The notes beneath the pieces were generated by a model. That model did no database searches. It worked only from the letters and a program-made list of their open reading frames with translations, and was not told the DNA's origin. A DNA stretch of 64,000 bases, taken from positions 123,609 to 187,608 of the forward strand of contig NZ_BMWD01000018.1 in assembly GCF_014651055.1 (NCBI RefSeq), written 5' to 3'. The position numbers and the translations under genes are program-made. The stretch is from Streptomyces fructofermentans (GTDB lineage Bacteria > Actinomycetota > Actinomycetes > Streptomycetales > Streptomycetaceae). Positions 15,576 to 24,742 of this stretch are shown here, in pieces. Within the stretch, counting starts at the first letter, position 1. Each line of letters opens with the position of its first letter.

Positions 15576-16277
15576 TCAATGAGAATAAGGGGCGCGACTG
15601 ACACCGTTCGCCCCGGACTCCCGCCCCGGGCCCGAGGGGCGGCCCCGGCCCTCCCCCGCGGGCTCCGCCAACAGCCCGGCCACCAGTGCCTTCACGGACA
15701 GGGCGAACAGCCGCTCGGGTGCGACGGGACGAGCGAGGGCGCGCGCGAGCGCCGGGTCCTCGCGCGCCGTACGCGCCCCCCACGGCTCCTCCTCGACGGG
15801 GTGCCGGGCCGGCGCGCGCTCCCGGTCGCGCTCGACCAGGACGTGGCCGGCGACCTGGAACTGCACGGCCCGGACCACGTCGGCGGCCCGCGTGCCGCGC
15901 AGCCCCGCCGCGCGCACCTCGTGGACCAGGGCCCGCCGAGCGGGCAGGAACATCCTTTCCGTCAGGCCGCGTTCGTGCACCATCGCGACGAGGTGCGGAT
16001 GGTCGAGCAGCCGCCGGCGCAGGGTCACGGCCACCGACACGATGCGCGCCGCGGGAGTGCGGCCGGCCGGGCGGATCGCCCCGAGCTCGGCGACGGTGCG
16101 CTCGACGAGCGCGTCCAGCAGTGACTCGCGGTTGCCCACGTGCCAGTAGATCGAGGTGACGGCCGTGCCGAGCTCGGCCGCGAGCCCCCGCATCGTCAGC
16201 GACTGGGGGCCGTCGCGCCTCACCAGGTCCGCCGCGGCCGCCAGCACTTCCTCGCGGGTCAGAGCCGCTCTCGCCAT
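15576..16277 (-). CDS. TetR family transcriptional regulator
   Basis: A 233-residue regulator with the TetR HTH at residues about 5-50 (LTREEVLAAAADLVRRDGPQ, LTMRGLAAELGTAVTSIYWH) and a helical ligand-binding part resembling TetR_C groups. It is divergent from the acetoacetate-decarboxylase-like operon, and a perfect 19-bp palindrome stands between the two starts. The simplest reading is a local repressor of that operon and of itself. The last 30 residues are Gly/Pro/Arg-rich. Confidence 0.92.
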   Translation of the reverse strand: MARAALTREEVLAAAADLVRRDGPQSLTMRGLAAELGTAVTSIYWHVGNRESLLDALVERTVAELGAIRPAGRTPAARIVSVAVTLRRRLLDHPHLVAMVHERGLTERMFLPARRALVHEVRAAGLRGTRAADVVRAVQFQVAGHVLVERDRERAPARHPVEEEPWGARTAREDPALARALARPVAPERLFALSVKALVAGLLAEPAGEGRGRPSGPGRESGANGVSRAPYSH

Positions 16278-16327
16278 GCCACCCCCAAGTCCGCCCGGCG
16301 CACGCGTATTTACCCTTCGCGGCGTCT

Positions 16328-16346
16328 GCTGTAACTCTGTTACAGC
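16328..16346. promoter_or_regulatory. 19-bp palindromic operator between TetR gene and decarboxylase operon
   Basis: GCTGTAAC-TCT-GTTACAGC: perfect 8-bp arms with a three-base centre, 31 bases before the ATG of the decarboxylase-like gene and 51 bases before the TetR start. Length and position are typical of a TetR operator that would block both promoters. Confidence 0.75.
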
Positions 16347-16376
16347 TGACGGCCCATCAGAGAAGGGCGGTACGAC

Positions 16377-17174
16377 ATGGCACGCGTACGGTACGGGGCG
16401 CGGACCGGGGCGGAGATCGCCGCCGCACGCGCCGCGCAGTCCCGGCTCCCCGACATCTGGTCCACCGGCGTGGTGGCCGTCTGGGAGAGCGACCCCGACG
16501 CGGTCGCGGCGGTCCTGCCGCCCCCGCTCAAGCCCACCGGGCGGCCCCTGGTGCGGGTGAACATCAGCAGGGTCGAACTGCCCGGATACCCGTTGGGCGC
16601 GGGCTCGTTCGCGGTCGCCGCGGCGCACGGCGGCGTCGAGGGCTGGTATCCGCTCGTCATGCCGATGACCCACGAGCGCGCCCTCGTCGGCGGCCGCGAG
16701 GTCTTCGGGGAGCCCAAGAAGCTCGGCGAGGTCACGGTGGAGCGCGACGGGCTCGTGGTGCGCGCCTCGCTTGCCCGGCACGGCATCGCGTTCGTGGAGG
16801 TGCGCGGGGCCGTGAGCGGCGCGCTGCCCCTGCCCGAGCCCTCGCAGCGGACCGACTTCTACTTCAAGTTCCTTCCCGCGGTGGACGGTTCGGGCTTCGA
16901 CCTGGATCCCGTCCTGGTGCACTGCGTGCGTGACGAGAGGGTCCGGGGACTGGAGCGGGTCACCGGTGACGTCGTCCTGCGCGAGTCCGTGTACGACCCG
17001 GTCGCCGACCTCCCCGTACGCCGACTCGTCTCCCTCACCGTCGGCGAGAAGACCACCGCCCAGCGGGGCAGTGTCGTCGAACGCGTCGACGCGGCGGCCC
17101 TGCTGCCCTTCGTCCACCAGCGCTACGACGACCCGCGCCAGATCCTCGACGGGCCGCCCGAGGGGAGCGTGTGA
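16377..17174 (+). CDS. acetoacetate decarboxylase family protein
   Basis: A 265-residue protein of the ADC fold. GGREVFGEPKKLGEV matches the region holding the Schiff-base lysine, where a KK pair follows the EP in true acetoacetate decarboxylases, and PLVMPMTHERALVGGR is the conserved strand before it. Family members decarboxylate beta-keto acids or act as aldolase-dehydratases. The gene opens a four-gene operon whose reading frames touch or overlap, downstream of a TetR operator. Substrate unknown. GAAGGGCGG is the ribosome binding site. Confidence 0.88.
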   Translation: MARVRYGARTGAEIAAARAAQSRLPDIWSTGVVAVWESDPDAVAAVLPPPLKPTGRPLVRVNISRVELPGYPLGAGSFAVAAAHGGVEGWYPLVMPMTHERALVGGREVFGEPKKLGEVTVERDGLVVRASLARHGIAFVEVRGAVSGALPLPEPSQRTDFYFKFLPAVDGSGFDLDPVLVHCVRDERVRGLERVTGDVVLRESVYDPVADLPVRRLVSLTVGEKTTAQRGSVVERVDAAALLPFVHQRYDDPRQILDGPPEGSV

Positions 17175-18058
17175 TGGAGCTCGGGGAGGGGCAGGTCGCC
17201 GTCGTCACCGGCGCGGCGAGCGGCGTCGGGCTGGCCATGGCGCGCAGGTTCGCGGCCGAGGGGCTGACGGTCGTCCTCGCGGACGTCGAGGCCGACGCGC
17301 TGGAGAAGGCCGCCGAGGGGCTGCGCGAGGAGGGGGCCGCGGCGCACGCGCACGTGGTCGACGTGGGGGAGCGCGAGCAGGTCCTCGCGCTGGCGGAGGA
17401 GACCTACGCGCGGTTCGGCGCCGTCCATGTGCTGTGCAACAACGCGGGCGTGGGGTCGGGGGCCGAGGGCCGGATGTGGGAGCACGACCCCAACGACTGG
17501 CGGTGGGCGTTCGCGGTCAACGTGTGGGGCGTCTTCCACGGCGTCCAGGCCTTCGTGCCGCGGATGCTGGCGGGCGGCGAGCCCGGGCACGTCGTCAACA
17601 CCTCCTCCGGCGACGGCGGCATCGCACCCCTGCCCACCGCCTCCGTGTACGCCGTGACCAAGGCGGCCGTCGTGACGCTCACCGAGTCCCTGTACGCCCA
17701 TCTGCGGGCGGAGCACGCGCGCGTGGGGGCCTCCGTGCTCTTCCCCGGCCCCCACATGCTGCGTACGGGCCTGTGGGAGTCGCACCGCAACCGGCCGGAG
17801 CGCTACGCGAAGAGCACCCCCCGAAGGACCCCGTACCGCAGCCTGGGCCAGTGGGAGGCCGCGATGCGGGAGGCGGGGCGCGAGGTGCGGTTCACCCCCG
17901 TGGAGGAGGTGGCCGACCTGGTGGTGGACGGCGTGCGCGCGGGCCGCTTCTGGCTGCTGCCCGAGAGCGAGCGCAGCGACGCGCAGATCAGGGCGAGGTC
18001 ACGGTCGATGCTCGACCGGGCGGAGCCGTCGTACCTCGAAGACTTCATCCTCGACTGA
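17174..18058 (+). CDS. SDR-family dehydrogenase
   Basis: A 294-residue short-chain dehydrogenase with TGAASGVG at the N-terminus, NNAGVGSG, and the active-site segment SVYAVTKAAVVTLTESLYAH, so Tyr and Lys are intact. The C-terminal extension (DPVG-type tail QIRARSRSMLDRAEPSYLED) is longer than in FabG. The start overlaps the decarboxylase stop in TGATG, giving translational coupling; the GTG one codon upstream is an alternative. It probably oxidises an alcohol or reduces a ketone in the same pathway. Confidence 0.9.
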   Translation: MELGEGQVAVVTGAASGVGLAMARRFAAEGLTVVLADVEADALEKAAEGLREEGAAAHAHVVDVGEREQVLALAEETYARFGAVHVLCNNAGVGSGAEGRMWEHDPNDWRWAFAVNVWGVFHGVQAFVPRMLAGGEPGHVVNTSSGDGGIAPLPTASVYAVTKAAVVTLTESLYAHLRAEHARVGASVLFPGPHMLRTGLWESHRNRPERYAKSTPRRTPYRSLGQWEAAMREAGREVRFTPVEEVADLVVDGVRAGRFWLLPESERSDAQIRARSRSMLDRAEPSYLEDFILD

Positions 18059-18068
18059 GGGGGCCGCC

Positions 18069-19352
18069 GTGACGGCACAGGACCCGTATCTGATCATCTC
18101 CTCCGACTGCCACGCCGGTCTGCCCACCGAGGAGTACCGGCCCTACCTGGACGCCCGGTTCCACCGGGACTTCGACGGGTTCCTCGCGGGGCGCGACCGC
18201 CGCCGCGAGGAGATGACCCGGCTCGGCGTCCGCAACGAGGCGTTCGCCGACAAGTGGTTCCACGACAACGAGGAGGGGCTGCGCGGCGGTTGGGACCCGG
18301 CGCAGCGGCTCAAGGAACTGGACGGCGACGGCGTCGCCGCCGAGGTCGTCTTCCCCGACGCCGACGCGGTGGACAGCCGGACGGCCGCCCCCTTCGGCGT
18401 GGGCCTCGGGCTCTCCGGCGACCACGACCCCGACCTGGGCATGGCGGGCGCGCAGGCCCACAACCGGTGGCTCGCGGAGTTCGTCGGCGAACACCCCGAA
18501 CGGCACTGCGGAGTCGCCCTGCTGCCCGTCACGGCCCCCGTCGAACGGGTCGTCGCCGAGGTGCACCGGGCCCGGGAGTCGGGCCTGCGCGCGCTGATGA
18601 TCCCCTCCATGTGGGTCGACAAGGAGCCCTACCACGACCGGCGTTACGACCCCGTGTGGGCCGCCGCCGCCGAGTGCGGGATGCCCGTGCTCACCCACTC
18701 CGGAGCCGCGCCCCGCCACGAGTACGGCGACCATCTCGGCATCTACGTCAGCGAGGTGACCTGGTGGCCCGCGAGGCCGCTGTGGTTCCTGCTCTGGTCG
18801 GGCGTCTTCGAGCGGCACCCGGGGCTCCGGTTCGGGGTCGCGGAGTCGGGGTGCTGGTGGCTGCCGAACCTGCTGTGGTTCATGGACCGGCTCTACCTGG
18901 GCGCGCACGGCGGCAAGAAGCTGTCGCCCTTCTCGGAGCTGCGGCGCCCGCCGCACGAGTACCTGGACCGCCAGGTGTTCGTCTGCGCGACCAACACCAA
19001 GCGGCGCGAACTCGCCCAGCGGTACGAGATCGGCGTCGACAACATCCTCTGGGGCAGCGACTTCCCGCACCCCGAGGGCACCTGGCCCGACACGCGCGGA
19101 TGGCTGGCGCGCACCTTCCACGACATCCCGGTCGACGAGACGCGCCGCATGCTCGGCCTCGCGGCGGCGGAGGTGTTCGGCTTCGACACGGCCGCGCTGG
19201 CACCGCTGGCCCGCCGCATCGGCCCGACCCCCGCCGAACTCGGCCAGGACGAGGACCAGTCGGCGGTCGAGGCGTCCTGGGCGCGCTCGCGCGAGGTCGG
19301 CCGCCACTGGCTGACGGACCACGACTTCCCGGCCCTGGGGGTGACCCCGTGA
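18069..19352 (+). CDS. amidohydrolase-2 family protein, first copy
   Basis: A 427-residue TIM-barrel protein of the amidohydrolase_2 group (relatives of aminocarboxymuconate-semialdehyde and gamma-resorcylate decarboxylases). It has IISSDCHAGL at the N-terminus, PVLTHSGAAPRH, and the C-terminal metal motif ILWGSDFPHPEGTWPD. The N-terminal HxH of hydrolases is replaced by DCH, as in many decarboxylase-type members. GTG 18069 follows GAGGGGGCC. Its stop overlaps the next GTG in GTGA. Probably a metal-dependent C-C lyase or hydrolase in this operon. Confidence 0.88.
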   Translation: MTAQDPYLIISSDCHAGLPTEEYRPYLDARFHRDFDGFLAGRDRRREEMTRLGVRNEAFADKWFHDNEEGLRGGWDPAQRLKELDGDGVAAEVVFPDADAVDSRTAAPFGVGLGLSGDHDPDLGMAGAQAHNRWLAEFVGEHPERHCGVALLPVTAPVERVVAEVHRARESGLRALMIPSMWVDKEPYHDRRYDPVWAAAAECGMPVLTHSGAAPRHEYGDHLGIYVSEVTWWPARPLWFLLWSGVFERHPGLRFGVAESGCWWLPNLLWFMDRLYLGAHGGKKLSPFSELRRPPHEYLDRQVFVCATNTKRRELAQRYEIGVDNILWGSDFPHPEGTWPDTRGWLARTFHDIPVDETRRMLGLAAAEVFGFDTAALAPLARRIGPTPAELGQDEDQSAVEASWARSREVGRHWLTDHDFPALGVTP

Positions 19353-20635
19353 GCGGCCCCGCGAGCGCCGCCGGGGGTGCCCCGAGGGGTTCCGGGGGCG
19401 ATCCGGCCGGCGCCGACCGCTACACCGTCGTCTCGGCCGACTGCCACGCGGGCGCCGAACTCCTGGACTACCGGCCCTACCTGGCCGCGGCCCACCACGA
19501 GGAGTTCGACGCCTGGGCCGCCTCGTACGTCAATCCGTACGAGGACCTGGTGGCCGACACCGCCGACCGGAACTGGAACTCGGCGCGCCGGCTGGCGGAG
19601 CTGGAGCGGGACGGGATCGTCGCCGAGGTGGTCTTCCCGAACACCATCCCGCCGTTCTTCCCGTCCGCCTCGCTGATGGCGCCGGCGCCGTCACCCGGGG
19701 AGTTCCGGCGCCGCTGGGCCGGGCTGCGGGCGCACAACCGGTGGCTGGCGGACTTCTGCGCGGCCGCCCCGGGCCGTCGCGCGGGCGTCTTCCAGATCCT
19801 CCTCAACGACGTCGAGGAGGCGGTCGGGGAGATCCGGTGGGCGGTCGCTGCCGGCCTCACCGGCGGTGTGCTGCTGCCCGGCACGCCACCGGGCTCGGGA
19901 CTCCCCGAGCTGCACTCGCCGGTCTACGACCCGATCTGGGCGGCCTGCGCGGACCTCGGCGTCCCGGTCAACCACCACGCGGGCTCGGCCTCGCCGCCGC
20001 TGGGCGACGAACCCGCCGCCCGGGCGGTCTTCATGGTGGAGACCACGTGGTTCTCGCACCGGGCGCTCTGGCACCTCGTCTTCGGCGGCGCCTTCCACCG
20101 CCATCCCGGGCTGCGGCTGGTACTGACCGAGCAGGGCTCGGGATGGATACCCGGGGTGCTCGACATGCTCGACTACTACCACGGCCGCCTCGTCGCGGCG
20201 GCCACGAGGAGCGCCACCGCCGAGGCCAGGTTCGGCGCGGGACTGGCCGACTCGATGGGGGCCCGCCCCTCGCGGGTGTGGCGGGACAACTGCTTCGTCG
20301 GGGCGAGCTTCATGCGCCCCCACGAGGTGCCGCTGCGGGAGCGCATCGGCCTGGACAAGATCATGTGGGGCAGCGACTACCCGCACGACGAGGGCACGTA
20401 CCCGTACTCCCGGGAGGGCCTGCGGATCGCGTACGCGGGGCTGCCCCGCGAGGAGGTCGCGGCCATGGCGGGCGGCAACGCGGCCCGTGTGTACGGCTTC
20501 GACCTGGACCTGCTGGACGCGATCGCGGCGAAGGTGGGGCCGACGGTGGAGGAGATCGCCGAACCGCTGGGGACGCCTCCCGCGGACGCGACCAGTCCGG
20601 CGTTCGCGCGCGGGGGTTCGGTCCGCGTCTGGTGA
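19349..20635 (+). CDS. amidohydrolase-2 family protein, second copy
   Basis: A 428-residue paralogue of the preceding protein. It opens with VVSADCHAGAELLDYRPYL, carries PVNHHAGSASPP in the middle, and ends with IMWGSDYPHDEGTYPYSREG. The two copies are clearly related but well diverged, so they probably act on different intermediates or form a heteromer. The first 20 residues are a Gly/Ala/Pro linker. GTG 19349 overlaps the preceding stop. It is the last gene of the operon and is followed by a strong hairpin. Confidence 0.88.
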   Translation: MSGPASAAGGAPRGSGGDPAGADRYTVVSADCHAGAELLDYRPYLAAAHHEEFDAWAASYVNPYEDLVADTADRNWNSARRLAELERDGIVAEVVFPNTIPPFFPSASLMAPAPSPGEFRRRWAGLRAHNRWLADFCAAAPGRRAGVFQILLNDVEEAVGEIRWAVAAGLTGGVLLPGTPPGSGLPELHSPVYDPIWAACADLGVPVNHHAGSASPPLGDEPAARAVFMVETTWFSHRALWHLVFGGAFHRHPGLRLVLTEQGSGWIPGVLDMLDYYHGRLVAAATRSATAEARFGAGLADSMGARPSRVWRDNCFVGASFMRPHEVPLRERIGLDKIMWGSDYPHDEGTYPYSREGLRIAYAGLPREEVAAMAGGNAARVYGFDLDLLDAIAAKVGPTVEEIAEPLGTPPADATSPAFARGGSVRVW

Positions 20636-20639
20636 CGGC

Positions 20640-20681
20640 GGGGTCCCGGGGGCCGGGGTCCACGGCGGCCCCCGGGACCCC
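20640..20681 (+). terminator. terminator of the decarboxylase/amidohydrolase operon
   Basis: GGGGTCCCGGGGGCC (20640-20654) pairs perfectly over 15 bp with GGCCCCCGGGACCCC (20667-20681). It is followed by two near-identical copies of GGGGCCCCGAC..GAGGTGC at about 20697-20732. Confidence 0.7.
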
Positions 20682-20893
20682 GGACCGCGCGGCGCGGGGC
20701 CCCGACACGAGGTGCGGGGCCCCGACGAGGTGCGGTCCGGGGCCGGGACGGGCCGGCGCCTCGGGACGCGGCGCGGGGAGGGGACCCGCGCCCCCCTTGG
20801 CGGAGATCACCAAGAAGCAAGCGCGTACCCCCGGTAATACTTGTCGGTAACAACCCCTAGCCGTGGCGTACGCGCCGTCCTACGGTGCATGTC

Positions 20894-21811
20894 ATGCCGA
20901 ACCTGCCCGATGTCGTGCTGTGGTCGATACCCGCGTTCGTCCTGCTCACCGTGGTCGAGATGGTGAGCGTCCGGATCCATCCGGACGAGGACGCCGCGGG
21001 GTACGAGACGAAGGACGCCGCCACGAGTGTCGGCATGGGCCTCGGAAGTCTGGCCTTCGACTTCCTGTGGAAGATCCCCATCCTCGCCGTCTACACCGCG
21101 GTCTACGAGCTGACCCCCCTGCGCGTTCCGGTCCTGTGGTGGACCGTGCCGCTGATGCTGCTGGCGCAGGACTTCTTCTACTACTGGTCGCACCGCGGGC
21201 ACCACGTGATCCGGATCCTCTGGGCCTGCCACGTGGTGCACCACTCCAGCGAGCGGTTCAACCTCACCACCGCTCTCCGGCAGCCGTGGACGACCTGGAC
21301 GGTCTGGCCGTTCTACGTGCCGCTCATCGCGCTCGGCGTCCACCCGGCGGCCCTCGCGTTCTGCTCGTCGGCGAACCTCGTCTACCAGTTCTGGATCCAC
21401 ACCGAGCGCATCGACAAGCTGCCCCGCGCCTTCGAGTTCGTCTTCAACACGCCCTCGCACCACCGCGTCCACCACGCCTCGCAGGGCGGCTACCTGGACC
21501 GCAACTTCGGCGGCATCCTCATCGTCTGGGACAGGCTCTTCGGCTCGTTCGTGCCGGAGACCGAGCGGCCCGTGTTCGGACTGACCAAGAACATCAACAC
21601 GTACAACCCGCTGCGGGTCGCCACCCACGAGTACGCCGCCATCGCCAGGGACCTGCGGGCGGCCACCAGTTGGCGCGAACGGGCCGGCCGGGTGTTCGGG
21701 GGACCGGGCTGGCAGCCCGCGCCCGCCGCCGCGTCCCCCGACGGCCGGGCCGGGTCCGCCGCCCCGGACCGGACGGGCACGGACGCGCCCGTCTCGGAGC
21801 CCGCCGCGTGA
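20894..21811 (+). CDS. fatty acid hydroxylase / sterol desaturase family protein
   Basis: A 305-residue membrane protein with at least four hydrophobic segments and the three histidine clusters of the family: YYWSHRGHH, CHVVHHSSERFN and FNTPSHHRVHHASQGGYLD, which bind a di-iron centre. It probably hydroxylates or desaturates a lipid. TACGGT at 20881-20886 lies seven bases before ATG 20894, and there is no ribosome binding site, suggesting a leaderless mRNA. The C-terminal 45 residues are Ala/Pro-rich. It is coupled by GTGA overlap to the YhhN gene. Confidence 0.88.
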   Translation: MPNLPDVVLWSIPAFVLLTVVEMVSVRIHPDEDAAGYETKDAATSVGMGLGSLAFDFLWKIPILAVYTAVYELTPLRVPVLWWTVPLMLLAQDFFYYWSHRGHHVIRILWACHVVHHSSERFNLTTALRQPWTTWTVWPFYVPLIALGVHPAALAFCSSANLVYQFWIHTERIDKLPRAFEFVFNTPSHHRVHHASQGGYLDRNFGGILIVWDRLFGSFVPETERPVFGLTKNINTYNPLRVATHEYAAIARDLRAATSWRERAGRVFGGPGWQPAPAAASPDGRAGSAAPDRTGTDAPVSEPAA

Positions 21812-22485
21812 GCCCACGGCACGCGCGCGTGCTGCTCGTCTGCTTCGGGGCCGCCGCCGCTGCCGACCTCGTCTCGCTGGCCGTCGGCAGCGAGAGCGGC
21901 CACACCGTCGCCAAGCCCCTGCTCATGCCCCTGCTCGCCGCGTACGTCCGGGCGAGCGGCGGACCCCGGCTGCTCGTCGCCGCGCTGCTGTTCGGCTGGG
22001 GCGGCGACGTCCTGCTCCTGCTGGACGCCGAACCGGCCTTCCTCGCCGGGATGGCCTCCTTCGCGGCGGGCCACGTCTGCTACCTGCTCCTGTTCAGGAG
22101 GGGCGCCCCGCGCACCCGGTCCGCCCGGCTCGTGGCCGGCGCGTACGCCCTCGCCCTCGTCGCGACCGTCGCCCTCCTGTGGCCCGGGCTCCCGGCGGAC
22201 CTCCGCGTGCCGGTCGCCGGGTACAGCCTGCTGCTGACCGCGATGGCGTTCGGCGCCACGCGGCTCGGCCCCGTCGCCGGAGCGGGCGGCGCCCTGTTCA
22301 TGCTTTCGGACACGCTCATCGCGACCGGAGTGGCCGAGTGGCCGCAGCTTCCGCGCCCGGACCTGTGGATCATGGCGACCTATCTCGCGGCGCAGTACCT
22401 GCTGGCCAGAGGGGTGACCGGGGCCCTCGGCGCGCGCCCGGCGCTTCCGGCCACGTACCGTGAGAGCCGCCCCGTCAGCACCTGA
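21808..22485 (+). CDS. YhhN family membrane protein (lysoplasmalogenase-like)
   Basis: A 225-residue protein with about eight transmembrane segments and family motifs KPLLMPLLAAYV, GWGGDVLLLL and LFMLSDTLIA. Animal homologues (TMEM86) hydrolyse the vinyl ether of lysoplasmalogens. Bacterial function is uncertain, but a lipid role fits the coupled desaturase-like gene upstream. GTG 21808 overlaps the preceding stop. Confidence 0.88.
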   Translation: MSPRHARVLLVCFGAAAAADLVSLAVGSESGHTVAKPLLMPLLAAYVRASGGPRLLVAALLFGWGGDVLLLLDAEPAFLAGMASFAAGHVCYLLLFRRGAPRTRSARLVAGAYALALVATVALLWPGLPADLRVPVAGYSLLLTAMAFGATRLGPVAGAGGALFMLSDTLIATGVAEWPQLPRPDLWIMATYLAAQYLLARGVTGALGARPALPATYRESRPVST

Positions 22486-22505
22486 GCAGGAAGCAGGATC
22501 CAGCC

Positions 22506-23549
22506 ATGCGCGCCACCACCATCCACGCCCCCTTCGACATGCGTGTCGAGGACGTGCCCGACCCGGCGGTGCGCCGGCCGGGCGACGCCGTGGTGCGGGT
22601 GCTGCGTTCCTGCATCTGCGGCAGCGACCTGTGGGCCTACCGGGGCGAGGCGGCACGGCAGCCCGGACAGCGCATCGGGCACGAGTTCCTCGGCATCGTC
22701 GAGGACATCGGCGCGGACGTCGTCGGTGTCCGGCGCGGCGACCTCGTCGTCGCGCCCTTCATGTGGTCCGACGGCGTGTGCGACTACTGCCGGGAGGGGC
22801 TCACCACGTCCTGCGAGCACGGCGGCTTCTGGGGCTCGGTCGGCTCCGACGGCGGTCAGGGCGAGGCCGTGCGGGTGCCGTTCGCCGACGCCACGCTCGT
22901 CGGACTGCCCGCCGAGGCGGCCTCCGACGACCGGCTGCTGGCCGCTCTGCTGACCCTCTCCGACGTCATGGGCACCGGTCACCACGCGGCCCTCGGCGCG
23001 GGGGCCCGGCCCGGCGCCACGGTCGCCGTGGTGGGCGACGGCGCCGTCGGCCTGTGCGCCGTGCTGGCCGCCAAGCGGCTCGGCGCGGAGCGGATCGTCG
23101 CGCTGGGCCGCCACGAGGCGCGGACGGACCTCGCCCGCCGCTTCGGGGCCACCGACGTCGTCGCCGAGCGCGGGGAGGCGGCCGTCGAGGCGGTGCGCGA
23201 ACTCACCCGCGGGCAGGGCGCGCACGCGGTCGTGGAGGCCGTGGGCACCGAGCAGTCGATGCGGACGGCCGTGAACATCACCCGCGACGGCGGCGCGATC
23301 GGATTCGTCGGGGTACCGCACGGCAGCGGAACGGGCCTCGACCTCAGTGTCATGTTCGACCGCAACATCGCCCTGCGCGGCGGGGTCGCGCCGGTCCGCG
23401 CCTACATCCCCGAGCTGCTGCCCGACATCCTGGACGGGACCGTCGACCCCTCGCCCGTGTTCGACCTGACCGTCACCCTGGACGGCGTACCGGACGGCTA
23501 CAGGGCGATGGACGAGCGCACCGCGCTCAAGGTCATGGTCACCGGCTGA
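22506..23549 (+). CDS. zinc-dependent alcohol dehydrogenase
   Basis: A 347-residue medium-chain dehydrogenase. GroES-like part: CICGSDLW and RIGHEFLGIVEDIG (catalytic zinc), with VCDYCREGLTTSCEHG as a structural-zinc lobe that has only three cysteines. NAD-binding motif: VAVVGDGAVGLCAVLAAKRLG. The substrate is not evident; similar actinobacterial enzymes act on alcohols or sugar alcohols. The ATG is 20 bases after the YhhN stop, so it may be part of the same transcript. Confidence 0.9.
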   Translation: MRATTIHAPFDMRVEDVPDPAVRRPGDAVVRVLRSCICGSDLWAYRGEAARQPGQRIGHEFLGIVEDIGADVVGVRRGDLVVAPFMWSDGVCDYCREGLTTSCEHGGFWGSVGSDGGQGEAVRVPFADATLVGLPAEAASDDRLLAALLTLSDVMGTGHHAALGAGARPGATVAVVGDGAVGLCAVLAAKRLGAERIVALGRHEARTDLARRFGATDVVAERGEAAVEAVRELTRGQGAHAVVEAVGTEQSMRTAVNITRDGGAIGFVGVPHGSGTGLDLSVMFDRNIALRGGVAPVRAYIPELLPDILDGTVDPSPVFDLTVTLDGVPDGYRAMDERTALKVMVTG

Positions 23550-23683
23550 CGTGCCGCCCGGCGGACGGGCGGGCCCGCCGTCGTACGGGTCGGCCGGCGA
23601 TCCGGCGGCGTACGGGTCCGGGGGCGCACGGGCAACCGGTACCGGTCACCGGTCACCGGCCGTCCTGCCCCGGCGGCCCCCGT

Positions 23684-24742
23684 TCACCAGCGGATGGGCA
23701 CCGGGAGCGCGGTGAGCACGGCCGAGACCGCGACGACCGCGCCCAGGACCACGACCTCGGCGCGCGCGGGGGAGTGCGCGGAGAGCGGGTCGGCCGCCCG
23801 GCGCAGCCGCCCGCGGGCCCACAGGGCGAGCGCGGCGACGACGGCGACGAGCAGCACCTTGGCGAGCAGGACGCGTCCGTACGCCGTCGCCGTGAGCTGC
23901 TCCAGCACCGTGCCGGGCGGCATCCTGCGCAATGTGCTGCACACCCCCGTCGCCGTGATCACGGCGAGCAGGACCGCCGCCACGCGCGCGTAGAGGCCCA
24001 GCAGCGCGACGCCCGCCCCGGGCGCGGCGCTCCGCCACCGGTGCAGGGTGCGCAGGACGTGCAGCAGCCCGCCCGCCCACAGGGCGGCGCACGTCACATG
24101 GACGAGTGTGAGACCGGAGCCGACCAGCGGACTCTGCTCGGTCGCGGGATGGGCCCGCAGCGCCTCCGCGACGGCCACCGCGGCGAGCGGCCAGACCTGG
24201 GTCGCGGGGCGGCTCGACAGGGCGCACAGGCCCGCCACCACGAAGGCGTTGACCTCCAGCAGAGCGAGCGCCCCGTCCCTGGTCTGGTAGAGGCCGCCGA
24301 GGTCCAGGTCGCCCGGGCCGCGCGGCACCAGGTTCCCGTTGGCCACCACGGAGGCGAGGCAGAGCGCGGCGGCGAAACCCGCCGCGGCGGCCGCCGGGGC
24401 CCAGCTGCGCGGGGCGTCCCGCAGCGGCGCGTCCGGCACCCGGCGGGCCAGCCGGGCGGCGAACAGTTCGCCCGCCGGGACGCACAGCGCCGCGAACAGG
24501 ACCGCCCGCAGCAACGCGATCCCGCCCACCCCGGGCGCGGCCGCCTCGCCCGTGCCCCGCAGCGCGACGGACGGGCCGAGCAGGGGGACCAGCGCGGCCA
24601 GTGCCACCAGCGCGAGGATCGCGACGGATCGCAGCGCTCCGGGCGCGCCTGCCCCGGGCGCTCCCACTCCGGGCGTGCCCATCCCGCGCGCGCCCGGCTC
24701 GGGCGTGCCCGCCTCGCCGCCCGTGTCGGCAGTCGGTCTCAT
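23684..24742 (-). CDS. CopD-type copper resistance membrane protein
   Basis: A 352-residue protein with eight or so hydrophobic segments; residues about 200-300 (LTLVHVTCAALWAGGLLHVL, YGRVLLAKVLLVAVVAALAL) match the CopD domain. The first 37 residues form a low-complexity Gly/Ala/Pro segment with the repeat GVGAPGAGAPG. CopD proteins move copper across the membrane, usually with a CopC partner; no CopC gene is seen nearby. It converges with the alcohol dehydrogenase gene. Confidence 0.83.
   Translation of the reverse strand: MRPTADTGGEAGTPEPGARGMGTPGVGAPGAGAPGALRSVAILALVALAALVPLLGPSVALRGTGEAAAPGVGGIALLRAVLFAALCVPAGELFAARLARRVPDAPLRDAPRSWAPAAAAAGFAAALCLASVVANGNLVPRGPGDLDLGGLYQTRDGALALLEVNAFVVAGLCALSSRPATQVWPLAAVAVAEALRAHPATEQSPLVGSGLTLVHVTCAALWAGGLLHVLRTLHRWRSAAPGAGVALLGLYARVAAVLLAVITATGVCSTLRRMPPGTVLEQLTATAYGRVLLAKVLLVAVVAALALWARGRLRRAADPLSAHSPARAEVVVLGAVVAVSAVLTALPVPIRW

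Noticed and set aside
20697..20732. Doubled GGGGCCCCGAC..GAGGTGC as a mobile-element end
   Set aside because: There are only two imperfect copies next to a terminator, with no transposase or target duplication.
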